Below, piece by piece: positions 1 to 6,098 of a stretch of DNA of 6,281 bases. Source of the DNA: Desulfuromonas sp. (GTDB lineage: Bacteria > Desulfobacterota > Desulfuromonadia > Desulfuromonadales > Trichloromonadaceae); contig JAQYWA010000127.1 of the NCBI GenBank assembly GCA_030145265.1, positions 1 through 6,281 on the forward strand. The letters are read 5' to 3'. How positions within the stretch are numbered: position 1 is the stretch's first letter; every line of letters begins with the position of its first letter. The position numbers were made by a program, and so were the translations under genes. The notes under the pieces were generated by a model, which saw nothing but the letters and a program-made list of their open reading frames with translations, did not search any database and had not been told where the DNA came from.

Positions 1-3000
1 GATAGCCCCGGCGTGGTTAGCCGGAAATGCACCCGTTTGGTCAATCTATCCTTGATTTCGCTCAGGGACAAGACTTCTGAAGCCAGCAGCTTGCACGACT
101 CCTCTCCAACATCGAGGGATCCGCTCACCAATAGCGGTTCATCACTCTTGAGCAGTTCCATCGATGCCTGGTAGACCTCGGGGAAAACCACCATCTCGAC
201 AAACCCGGACAGGTCTTCCAGGGTCACAAAGGCCATGCGGTCGCCCTTTTTGGTGGTGAGCTCCTTGATGCCGGCAACGATGCCGCAGACCTTGACTTCA
301 TCTTTATCCGAACGTTCGATCAGGCCGGCGGTTTCGCAGGTGGCAAAACGCTTGATGGCGGCGCTGTGGCGGGCCAGCGGATGGCCGGTGATGTAAAAAC
401 CGAGGGTTTCTTTCTCGAATCCCAGCAGGATTTTCTCCGACCAGTCGTCGATATCGGGAAGCTTGCCGTAGCCGTTTCCCCGGTGCGAGACGATCTCTTC
501 GGTACCGAAGAGCGACCCCTGCCCCTGTTCTTTTTCTCGCTGGACCTTCTGGCCAATCTCCATGGCCTCCTCGAACACCGCCATGTACTGGGCCCGCTTG
601 CCCTTGAGGGAATCGAAAGCGCCGCACTTGATCAAGGCTTCAACTACTTTTTTGTTGACCTTGCGCAGGTCGACCTTTTCGCAGAAATCCTGCAGCGAGT
701 CGTACTGCCCTTCATTGCGCACTTCGATGATCGATTCCAGCGCCGCCGCGCCAACCCCCTTAACCGCGCCGAGCCCGAAGCGGATCGAGTTGCCGTGGAC
801 GGTAAACGAACGGTCAGAGGCGTTAATGTCGGGGGGATGCACCTCGATCCCCATGGCGCGCACCTCGGAGATGTTTTTGATGACCTTGTCGGTATTCTCC
901 ATGTCCTCGGTCAGCAGCGCGGCCATGAATTCCACCGGGTAGTGGGCTTTAAGGTAGGCGGTGTGGTAGGCAACCAGAGCATAGGCGGCCGAATGCGACT
1001 TGTTGAAGCCGTAGGCGGCGAACTTTTCCATCAGGTCGAAAACACCCTCGGCCTTCTTCAGATCGAGCTTGTTCTCCTTGGCCCCGGCCATGAAGATTGC
1101 CTTCTGCTTGGCCATCTCTTCGGCCTTTTTCTTACCCATCGCCCGGCGCAGCAGGTCGGCGCCGCCGAGGCTGTATCCGCCGAGGACCTGGGCAATAAGC
1201 ATGACCTGTTCCTGGTAGACGATAACCCCGTAGGTATCCTTAAGCAACGGCTCCAGTTGCGGAAAGGGGTAGTCGAAGGTTTCCTGCCCGTGCTTTCTTT
1301 TGATAAACGAGTCGACCATCCCCGAACCGAGCGGGCCGGGACGATACAGGGCAACCATGGCGATCAGGTCCTCAAAACACGAAGGCTTGAGCTTGACCAG
1401 GTATTCCTTCATCCCCGAGGATTCAAGCTGGAAGACCCCGGTGGTCTCCCCCTTGGACAGCAGCTCGTAAGATGTTTTGTCATCGTCGCGAACCAGCTTG
1501 AGATCGAAATCGGGGGTCTTGCCGGCCCGGATCAGCCGCACCGCGTTGTCGATAACGGTAAGGGTCTTCAGACCGAGGAAGTCGAACTTGACCAGGCCGA
1601 TCTGCTCGACGTAGCTCATGGCAAACTGGGTTACCTGGCCACCCGATTTAGGATCGGTGTACAGCGGCAGGTACTCGGGGAGCGGCTTCGGCGTCACCAC
1701 CACGCCAGCGGCATGGGTCGAAGCGTGCCGGGTGAGCCCCTCGAGAGCCAGGGCGACATTGAACAGCTCCTTGATCTTGGTGTCGCTGTCGATCAGATCC
1801 TTGAGTTTGGGCTCCTGGGCCAGTGCATCCTTGAGGGTGATGTTGAGGATTGCCGGTATCAGCTTGGCGATCTTATCCGTTTCACCGAAGGTCATGTTCA
1901 GCGCCCGGCCGACGTCGCGGATGACCCCCTTGGCCTGCATGGTGCCGAAGGTGATGATCTGCGCGACATTCTCTTCGCCGTAGTGCTGACGAACGTATTC
2001 GATCACCCGTTCACGACCATAGATGCAGAAGTCAACGTCGATATCAGGCATCGAGATACGTTCGGGGTTGAGAAAACGCTCGAACAGCAGATTGTACGGC
2101 ATCGGGTCGATGTCGGTGATGCGAATGGAGAAGGCCACCAGGCTGCCGGCGGCGCTGCCGCGGCCCGGGCCGACCGGAATATCGTGATCTTTGCCCCAGT
2201 TGATGAAGTCGGCGACGATCAGGAAATAGCCCGGAAAGCCCATCTTCTTGATACAGTCGAGTTCGATTTCCAGACGCTCGCGATAGCGCACTTCTTCTTC
2301 GGCAGAAACGTCGTGAATCTTGCGGATTTCTGCGAGACGCTCGTCGAGGCCCTTGCTGGACATCTCGGACAACACCTCATCGAGGCTTTTGTCTTTCGGC
2401 TTTTCGTACTGGGGAAAATGGTAGGTATCAAAGTCGAGTTCCAGATTACAGCGCTGGGCGATTTCGACCGTATTGTTCAGGGCTTCGGGGGTCGCCTTGA
2501 ACAGTTCGGCCATTTCGGCCGGGGTCTTGACGTAGAACTCGTCGTTGGAAAACCGCATCCGCTTCTCGTCGTCCATGGTCTTGCCGGTCTGGATGCACAG
2601 CAGCACCTCGTGGGCATAGGCCGAGTCGCGGGTCAGGTAATGGCAGTCGTTGGTCGCCACCAGCGGCAGGTGCAGCTCGTTGGCTATTTCGATCAGTCCG
2701 CTGTTAACGGGATCCTGTTCGGGGATGAAGTTTTCCTGCAGCTCGAGGTAGAGGCGGTTGTTGTCGAATATCTCCGACATCTCCCGGGTACGCTGGATCG
2801 CATCTTCCATCCGTCCGGAGCCGAGCAAAAGCGGGATCTCGCCGCCCAGGCAGGCCGTCATGGCGATCAGTCCCTGGTTGTGTTCGCGCAGCAGTTCCCA
2901 GTCGATTCGAGGCCGATAGTAAAAGCCTTCACGATAGCCAGCCGACACCATGCGACAGAGATTGCGGTAGCCGGTCAAGTTTTTACAGAGAAGAACGAAG

Positions 3001-3275
3001 TGATTAGCGGCGTCGGAAGAAACCCGGGCACTGCTTTTATCAAAACGGGAACCGGGCGCCACGTAAACTTCGCAGCCGATGATCGGCTTGATCCCGGCAG
3101 CCGTCGCCTTGTTATAGAACTCGATAGCACCAAACATGTTGCCGTGATCGGTCACCGCAACCGCCGGCATCTTGTATTCCTTGACCCGGTTGATCAGGTC
3201 GGGAATCTTGATAGCGCCGTCAAGCAGACTGTACTGGCTATGTAAATGCAGATGTACGAAATTCGCGTGTTCCAT
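1..3275 (-). CDS. dnaE: DNA polymerase III alpha subunit, 3'-truncated by window edge
   Basis: This is the replicative DNA polymerase catalytic subunit; it extends primers at the fork on the beta clamp. The frame is open for 1091 codons from the ATG at 3275-3273 and runs off the left edge. E. coli DnaE has 1160 residues, so about 70 C-terminal residues are missing, covering the tau-binding end. Domains visible in order: PHP domain (about 1-285) beginning HLHLHSQYSLLDG; palm with PDIDVDF, giving D411 and D413; a third palm aspartate D565 in KFDFLGL; fingers segment YGFNKSHSAAYALVAYHTAY; helix-hairpin-helix region about 825-885; clamp-binding motif QGSLF at 919-923; OB fold about 993-1066. D411/D413/D565 match E. 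coli D401/D403/D555 with a constant offset of ten. The start is supported by homology to the E. coli N-terminus and by an in-frame TAG at 3302-3300. The ribosome binding site is weak (GGA four bases upstream). The PHP domain keeps all nine expected metal ligands, unlike E. coli. Confidence 0.98.
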   Translation of the reverse strand, partial: MEHANFVHLHLHSQYSLLDGAIKIPDLINRVKEYKMPAVAVTDHGNMFGAIEFYNKATAAGIKPIIGCEVYVAPGSRFDKSSARVSSDAANHFVLLCKNLTGYRNLCRMVSAGYREGFYYRPRIDWELLREHNQGLIAMTACLGGEIPLLLGSGRMEDAIQRTREMSEIFDNNRLYLELQENFIPEQDPVNSGLIEIANELHLPLVATNDCHYLTRDSAYAHEVLLCIQTGKTMDDEKRMRFSNDEFYVKTPAEMAELFKATPEALNNTVEIAQRCNLELDFDTYHFPQYEKPKDKSLDEVLSEMSSKGLDERLAEIRKIHDVSAEEEVRYRERLEIELDCIKKMGFPGYFLIVADFINWGKDHDIPVGPGRGSAAGSLVAFSIRITDIDPMPYNLLFERFLNPERISMPDIDVDFCIYGRERVIEYVRQHYGEENVAQIITFGTMQAKGVIRDVGRALNMTFGETDKIAKLIPAILNITLKDALAQEPKLKDLIDSDTKIKELFNVALALEGLTRHASTHAAGVVVTPKPLPEYLPLYTDPKSGGQVTQFAMSYVEQIGLVKFDFLGLKTLTVIDNAVRLIRAGKTPDFDLKLVRDDDKTSYELLSKGETTGVFQLESSGMKEYLVKLKPSCFEDLIAMVALYRPGPLGSGMVDSFIKRKHGQETFDYPFPQLEPLLKDTYGVIVYQEQVMLIAQVLGGYSLGGADLLRRAMGKKKAEEMAKQKAIFMAGAKENKLDLKKAEGVFDLMEKFAAYGFNKSHSAAYALVAYHTAYLKAHYPVEFMAALLTEDMENTDKVIKNISEVRAMGIEVHPPDINASDRSFTVHGNSIRFGLGAVKGVGAAALESIIEVRNEGQYDSLQDFCEKVDLRKVNKKVVEALIKCGAFDSLKGKRAQYMAVFEEAMEIGQKVQREKEQGQGSLFGTEEIVSHRGNGYGKLPDIDDWSEKILLGFEKETLGFYITGHPLARHSAAIKRFATCETAGLIERSDKDEVKVCGIVAGIKELTTKKGDRMAFVTLEDLSGFVEMVVFPEVYQASMELLKSDEPLLVSGSLDVGEESCKLLASEVLSLSEIKDRLTKRVHFRLTTPGL

Positions 3276-3404
3276 AAAATCCAGGATCAGAAACCGGTGC
3301 TAAGAGGCAAAGAAACTATCCGGGCAGCCTCCGGCATAAACAGAAAAACCGATATCGCTGAACGCTGTCGCGCTGCGATGACCGGTTTGCGGAAAAGTTC
3401 GTGA

Positions 3405-3434
3405 ATATTACCACCGGCTTGGTCAAAAGGTCAA
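3405..3434 (-). promoter_or_regulatory. candidate sigma70 promoter for dnaE
   Basis: On the minus strand a -35-like TTGACC (3434-3429) is followed by an 18-base spacer and a -10-like TAATAT (3410-3405). This would start transcription near 3398 and give a dnaE leader of roughly 120 bases. The -35 matches five of six consensus bases and the -10 four of six. A second TTGACC (3426-3421) follows the first after two bases, making a short direct repeat over the -35 that could be an operator. The call rests on hexamers and location only. Confidence 0.4.
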
Positions 3435-3437
3435 GAG

Positions 3438-3474
3438 GACTGTCCAGGGGAAACAGTCATCATCGTCGCTGGAC
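3438..3474 (-). repeat. two overlapping inverted repeats downstream of maf
   Basis: Two perfect six-base stems share bases. GACTGT/ACAGTC pairs 3438-3443 with 3453-3458 (nine-base loop). GTCCAG/CTGGAC pairs 3442-3447 with 3469-3474 (21-base loop). They cannot form together because both need 3442-3443. They lie just after the maf stop and immediately upstream of the candidate dnaE promoter. No uninterrupted T-run follows on the minus strand, so this is at best a weak terminator of the upstream transcript. Other possibilities are a protein binding site or chance. Confidence 0.4.
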
Positions 3475-3480
3475 GGCCCA

Positions 3481-4062
3481 CTAAAGAACCTCGACTCCGA
3501 AGTGGCTGAGCATCTCGGTCAGCTTGATCAGCGGCAGACCAATCAGCGCCGTGTAATCGCCCCCTTCCATGTGCTCCATCAGGGCGATGCCGAGCCCTTC
3601 GATCTTGAACGATCCGGCGCAATCAACGGGATTCTCCCGTTCGACATAGCGCTGAATCTGCTCCAGGCTGAGCTTCTTCAGGGTCACCGTGAAGGTAACC
3701 ACGTCGGTCAGCGCTTCGCCGGAGCGGCAGTCGAAAAGGGTCACCCCGGTGTAAAAGGTATGACTGCGATCGGACATCTCGCGCAACTGTGCCACGGCGC
3801 CCTCAACCGAGCCGGGTTTCCCGAGCACCTTACCCCGTCCGTCGACGAACACCTGGTCGGCACCGATGATCAGGGCATCGGGATAGCGCTCGGCCAGACT
3901 CTTCGCCTTGTGCGACGCCAGGTGCTTCACCTGCAGTTCAGGAGCGATCTCCTGATCGATGGTTTCTTTGAACAGGGGAGCAGCCACCTGAAACGGAAGA
4001 CCGAGCTGGCGCAACAGCTGCAGGCGATACGGGCTGGTCGAAGCAAGAATAAGAGTACGCAT
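3481..4062 (-). CDS. maf: Maf/YceF-type nucleoside triphosphate pyrophosphatase
   Basis: A 193-aa cytosolic house-cleaning enzyme of the Maf family, which hydrolyses modified or non-canonical NTPs to NMP and pyrophosphate. The N-terminal signature ASTSPYR (residues 7-13), the catalytic-acid motif IIGADQV with D69, TFYTG at 102-106, and CAGSFKIEG at 148-156 are all present at normal family length. The motifs ASTSP(W/Y)R and CAGSFK.EG resemble E. coli YceF, described as a 7-methyl-GTP pyrophosphatase, more than the dTTP/UTP-specific YhdE. That subfamily call is inference. The ATG at 4062-4060 has a GGGGA element seven bases upstream. The gene follows the TAA of the preceding frame (4097-4095) by 32 bases, so it is probably co-transcribed with it, and it precedes dnaE by 205 bases. 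Confidence 0.95.
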   Translation of the reverse strand: MRTLILASTSPYRLQLLRQLGLPFQVAAPLFKETIDQEIAPELQVKHLASHKAKSLAERYPDALIIGADQVFVDGRGKVLGKPGSVEGAVAQLREMSDRSHTFYTGVTLFDCRSGEALTDVVTFTVTLKKLSLEQIQRYVERENPVDCAGSFKIEGLGIALMEHMEGGDYTALIGLPLIKLTEMLSHFGVEVL

Positions 4063-4094
4063 GAAGACATCCCCGGCGGAAAGTTTTCACTCTT

Positions 4095-4265
4095 TTACCC
4101 CAGCGCCGGATCAAATGCAAGCTCCACCGGATTAAAGGGGCGTTCAAATCCCAAAGCGACGTTCGGTTCAAGCAACCGCACGCCATGTCGGCGAGCTTTC
4201 AGCCACCCTGCAATTGCGACCGGAGCGCCGCTCACCGGAGCTTGCGGCGCGACCGCCCAAGCCAT
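4095..4265 (-). pseudogene. probable out-of-frame C-terminal part of the preceding small gene
   Basis: This frame runs from an ATG at 4265-4263 to a TAA at 4097-4095 and would encode 56 residues. The translation has a natural protein composition, including AIAGWLKARRHGVRLLEPN followed by a segment ending AFDPALG. It ends 32 bases before the maf start, the expected place for the end of an upstream operon gene. The ATG has no convincing ribosome binding site and lies inside the preceding reading frame (4545-4168). I therefore read it as the displaced C-terminus of that gene rather than an independent one. The frame is open back to a TGA at 4292-4290, so a shift between 4290 and 4168 would join the two parts. 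Joining needs one base skipped, a +1 shift. An independent overlapping small protein is the alternative. Confidence 0.5.
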
Positions 4266-4545
4266 CGGCCGCCCGTTCAGCAGCCTCGGTCAACGCCGCC
4301 GTGACCCGATCAATATCGATCCGTTTTTCAAAGGCGTCAAAGTCTCCCGCCGCCAGCCAGGCATCGACATAAGTCACCTCGGCAGCGGCACCGACTTCGA
4401 CGATCACCTCTCCTTCGTACTGACCGTCACCGACAATCCCCGTCACGGAAAAACCGGCCGCCCCTCTCCCCAGCAGTCGCTCAACCCGATCCGTCACAAA
4501 ATACAAAGCACTGCCGTTGTTTCCCGCCACATCCAGCCAGACCAT
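4168..4545 (-). CDS. hypothetical protein, probably frameshifted near its 3' end
   Basis: A 125-aa reading frame that I do not recognise. The ATG at 4545-4543 is chosen because GGAGG (4556-4552) lies six bases upstream; a TTG at 4563 would place that ribosome binding site inside the gene. Residues 1 to about 95 look like a real soluble protein: it starts MVWLDVAGNNGS and contains GDGQYEGEVIVEVG and EVTYVDAWLAAGDFDAFEK, then an Ala/Glu-rich helix. There is no signal peptide or membrane segment. After about residue 95 the composition changes to Ser/Arg/Gly-rich sequence (RAASSGERRSGRNCR) and the frame stops at a TGA (4170-4168), while the +1 frame carries a better-looking C-terminus to 4095. 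A rejoined product would be about 149 residues. It sits between the WYL regulator and maf, 77 bases after the former. Confidence 0.7.
   Translation of the reverse strand: MVWLDVAGNNGSALYFVTDRVERLLGRGAAGFSVTGIVGDGQYEGEVIVEVGAAAEVTYVDAWLAAGDFDAFEKRIDIDRVTAALTEAAERAADGLGGRAASSGERRSGRNCRVAESSPTWRAVA
4225..4250 (-). repeat. GC-only seven-base-pair hairpin inside the frameshift zone
   Basis: A perfect inverted repeat, GCGCCGC (4225-4231) with GCGGCGC (4244-4250), flanks a 12-base loop. An alternative inner stem, GCTC/GAGC, pairs 4230-4233 with 4238-4241. It lies within the interval where the two reading frames of the small gene must be joined. Such a stem could cause a sequencing or polymerase error, or could be an mRNA structure. 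No T-run follows, so it is not an intrinsic terminator. Confidence 0.45.
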
Positions 4546-4588
4546 AAACCACCTCCGTTGCAAGCGTTAGCGTATCTGACTGTAAGGA

Positions 4589-4618
4589 GTAATACGACTG
4601 CACGACAGAATAAGTCAC
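4589..4618 (-). promoter_or_regulatory. possible promoter for the small gene and maf
   Basis: In the 77-base gap after the WYL gene, the minus strand has GTGACT (4618-4613, four of six -35 bases), an 18-base spacer, and TATTAC (4594-4589, four of six -10 bases). It is followed at a reasonable distance by the strong ribosome binding site at 4556. No terminator is visible in this gap, so read-through from the WYL gene is equally likely. The match is weak. Confidence 0.25.
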
Positions 4619-4622
4619 ACCA

Positions 4623-5627
4623 CTATTCATCGGCCAGAGTTTGGCGCAGACCATCAGCAAAAGCCCTGCGCAATGATGCGGGCTCAAGCACCCGGACATG
4701 GGGGATATAGGAATAGAGCCAGGAGAGTATTTCTTTTTCGCCTCCGGCTTCAAAAGAAAGCAGCAGCGCCCCATCGGGCTCTTCGGATAGTTCCTGGGAA
4801 GGATGCCAGGTGCGCTCACGGATCAGGTAAGCAACCTCGGCGGCGAACCGGACCTTGATCCGCATCGGTTCCTCGTTGATCAAGCCGAAAGCCGAACCGG
4901 TCAGATCGGCCGCCGAGAAATCGTCTGGCACCTCGAATCGCTGCTCGAGTAGTTCAACGCCGCGGATGCGATCGACGAGAAACAAGCGGTAATCATTACG
5001 ATTGTGGGCCCATCCGGTCAGGTAGAGAGAATCCTTGAAAAAGAGCAGCGTATAGGGATCAAACAGGTATTCCTCCGGGTCACGCCGGGCCGGAGCATAC
5101 ACAATACGGCAGCAGTACTGGCGCAACAAGGCATCCCGCAGCGTTTCCAAGACCGCCCGCTGACTGCCGTAATCACGCAAGCCCTGAAAACGCGGCGCCG
5201 CAGCCTGGGCGAGACGCTCGAGATGCGCCACGTTGCGCGGCGACAGATTGGAACGGATACGGGCAAAAATCGCCTCAAGATCGTCCTGGAACGGAGTCCC
5301 CTGGAGAAACGCCAGCTGCCCGCGAAAGAAGTACAGGGTCATCAGCTCGTGCAGCGAAAAGGTCACCGGCAAAAACTCTTTGAACTCCGGCATGAAGCTG
5401 TGCAGCATCGTGCCATCGGGCTGGGGTTCGCTGATCAAGGGATAGCCGGCCTCTTCCAGCGCCTTCAGATCCCGATAAACCGTACGCCGGGTCACTTGGC
5501 ACTCTTCGGCGAGTTCGTCGACGGTAGCGCCGAAACGGGCCCTCAAGATGCGGATAACATCATGCAGCCGGGCCGCCTGGCTGTATTTTTTTGCGGGTTT
5601 CCCCCGCTTGCCAACAGTAGTCGTCAT
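4623..5627 (-). CDS. HTH-WYL family transcriptional regulator
   Basis: A 334-aa cytosolic DNA-binding regulator of the YafY/WYL class. A DeoR-like winged helix-turn-helix occupies about residues 18-75; its recognition-helix region reads VTRRTVYRDLKALEEAGYPL (45-64). A linker helical region follows, then a WYL domain at about 158-230. This contains YLFDPYTLLFFKDSLYLTGW and RLFLVDRIRGVELL, with the WYL-type ligand-sensing core LYLTGW (201-206). A C-terminal WCX-like extension runs from about 255 to 330. Length is typical of the family. Translation is probably coupled to the upstream pyrophosphatase gene: the two overlap as ATGA, and AGGAG (5637-5633) lies five bases before the ATG inside the upstream gene. 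WYL proteins are known to respond to nucleic-acid or nucleotide-type ligands in some systems. The ligand and targets here cannot be read from sequence, but autoregulation of this gene pair is plausible. Confidence 0.93.
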   Translation of the reverse strand: MTTTVGKRGKPAKKYSQAARLHDVIRILRARFGATVDELAEECQVTRRTVYRDLKALEEAGYPLISEPQPDGTMLHSFMPEFKEFLPVTFSLHELMTLYFFRGQLAFLQGTPFQDDLEAIFARIRSNLSPRNVAHLERLAQAAAPRFQGLRDYGSQRAVLETLRDALLRQYCCRIVYAPARRDPEEYLFDPYTLLFFKDSLYLTGWAHNRNDYRLFLVDRIRGVELLEQRFEVPDDFSAADLTGSAFGLINEEPMRIKVRFAAEVAYLIRERTWHPSQELSEEPDGALLLSFEAGGEKEILSWLYSYIPHVRVLEPASLRRAFADGLRQTLADE

Positions 5628-5995
5628 TCGTGCTCCTGATACCAGGTATACTTGTGCGCCTTGCCACGAACCTTTTCGCTGGGATATTTGCGGATGTTTT
5701 TATCCATCTTCTTCGACACCGTTTCGGCCAGATCGAGCTTGAGGGTATTGGCCAGCGACAGGGAATAGATGACGATATCCGCCAGCTCTTCACCGATGTC
5801 AGACAGGGCTTCAGAAGGAAGTTCCTTCGAGGCTTCCACGGTCAGCCACTGAAAGTGTTCCATCAGTTCGGCCGCTTCGATGGCGATCGACATGCTGAGG
5901 TTTTTCGGCGTGTGGTACTGCTCCCAGTCCCGCTCCCGGACGAAATCCGCCATCCGCTCCTTAAGCTGCTGCAGTGTCGTGTCCCTGTCGTTCAT
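5624..5995 (-). CDS. MazG-like nucleotide pyrophosphohydrolase (DCTPP1/RS21-C6 type)
   Basis: A 123-aa all-alpha NTP pyrophosphatase that should hydrolyse a (d)NTP to its monophosphate and pyrophosphate. The N-terminal RERDWEQYHTPKNL (20-33) and the later KKMDKNIRKYP (95-105) closely resemble the dCTP pyrophosphatase DCTPP1. The metal-binding pattern is ExxE at E40/E43 followed by ExxD at E70/D73, as in MazG-fold enzymes. The single-domain length fits the RS21-C6 group, not the two-domain E. coli MazG. I chose the ATG at 5995-5993 because AGGAGG sits four bases upstream and homology begins just after it. The frame stays open to an ATG at 6127, but that lies inside the preceding gene and gives unrelated sequence. 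The stop TGA (5626-5624) overlaps the WYL start. The exact substrate (dCTP or a modified dCTP) is inferred from family resemblance. Confidence 0.92.
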   Translation of the reverse strand: MNDRDTTLQQLKERMADFVRERDWEQYHTPKNLSMSIAIEAAELMEHFQWLTVEASKELPSEALSDIGEELADIVIYSLSLANTLKLDLAETVSKKMDKNIRKYPSEKVRGKAHKYTWYQEHE

Positions 5996-6098
5996 GGATC
6001 CTCCTGTAGGATTAGAGAGTACCTGTCCCAAAGTCCGGATGGGCGCAACGTAATTATTTATTTCCAAACGCAACAAAAAGACCGTTTCCGAACGAAAG
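5996..6098 (-). promoter_or_regulatory. AT-rich gap, probable promoter region of the mazG-like/WYL pair
   Basis: This 103-base gap contains the AT-rich stretch AAATAAATAATTA on the minus strand (around 6063-6051). It is flanked by two copies of GTTGCG (6074-6069 and 6049-6044). A poor -35/-10 pairing (TTTTTG, 17 bases, TAATTA) can be drawn, but none is convincing. It ends in the AGGAGG ribosome binding site of the pyrophosphatase gene. I infer a promoter from the base composition and from the terminator-like element before it; no hexamer pair proves it. Confidence 0.3.
6077..6093 (-). terminator. weak intrinsic terminator-like element
   Basis: Just after the TAG of the leftmost-transcribed partial gene, the minus strand has CGTT-CGGA-AACG, a four-base-pair stem with a tetraloop, followed within a few bases by five T residues. 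The stem is short, so termination would be inefficient at best. Confidence 0.3.

Noticed and set aside
366..3245. A 959-codon open frame on the plus strand
   Set aside because: It is exactly antisense and codon-register-aligned to dnaE. It stays open because dnaE avoids TTA, CTA and TCA codons, as expected with GC-rich codon use. Its first in-frame stop (3243-3245) is the complement of a single TTA leucine codon in dnaE. The minus-strand product is unmistakable DnaE.
3938..4186. An 82-codon minus-strand frame overlapping the maf start
   Set aside because: It lies in a different frame from both maf and the small gene's C-terminus, is Arg/Cys-rich, and more than half of it overlaps clear maf coding sequence.
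3502..4710. A 402-codon open frame on the plus strand
   Set aside because: It spans the antisense of maf, the small gene, two gaps and the end of the WYL gene. Its translation has no recognisable domain and it has no ribosome binding site context. It is a GC-driven shadow.
5004..5639. A 211-codon open frame on the plus strand
   Set aside because: It is antisense to the WYL regulator, whose HTH and WYL motifs are clear on the other strand.
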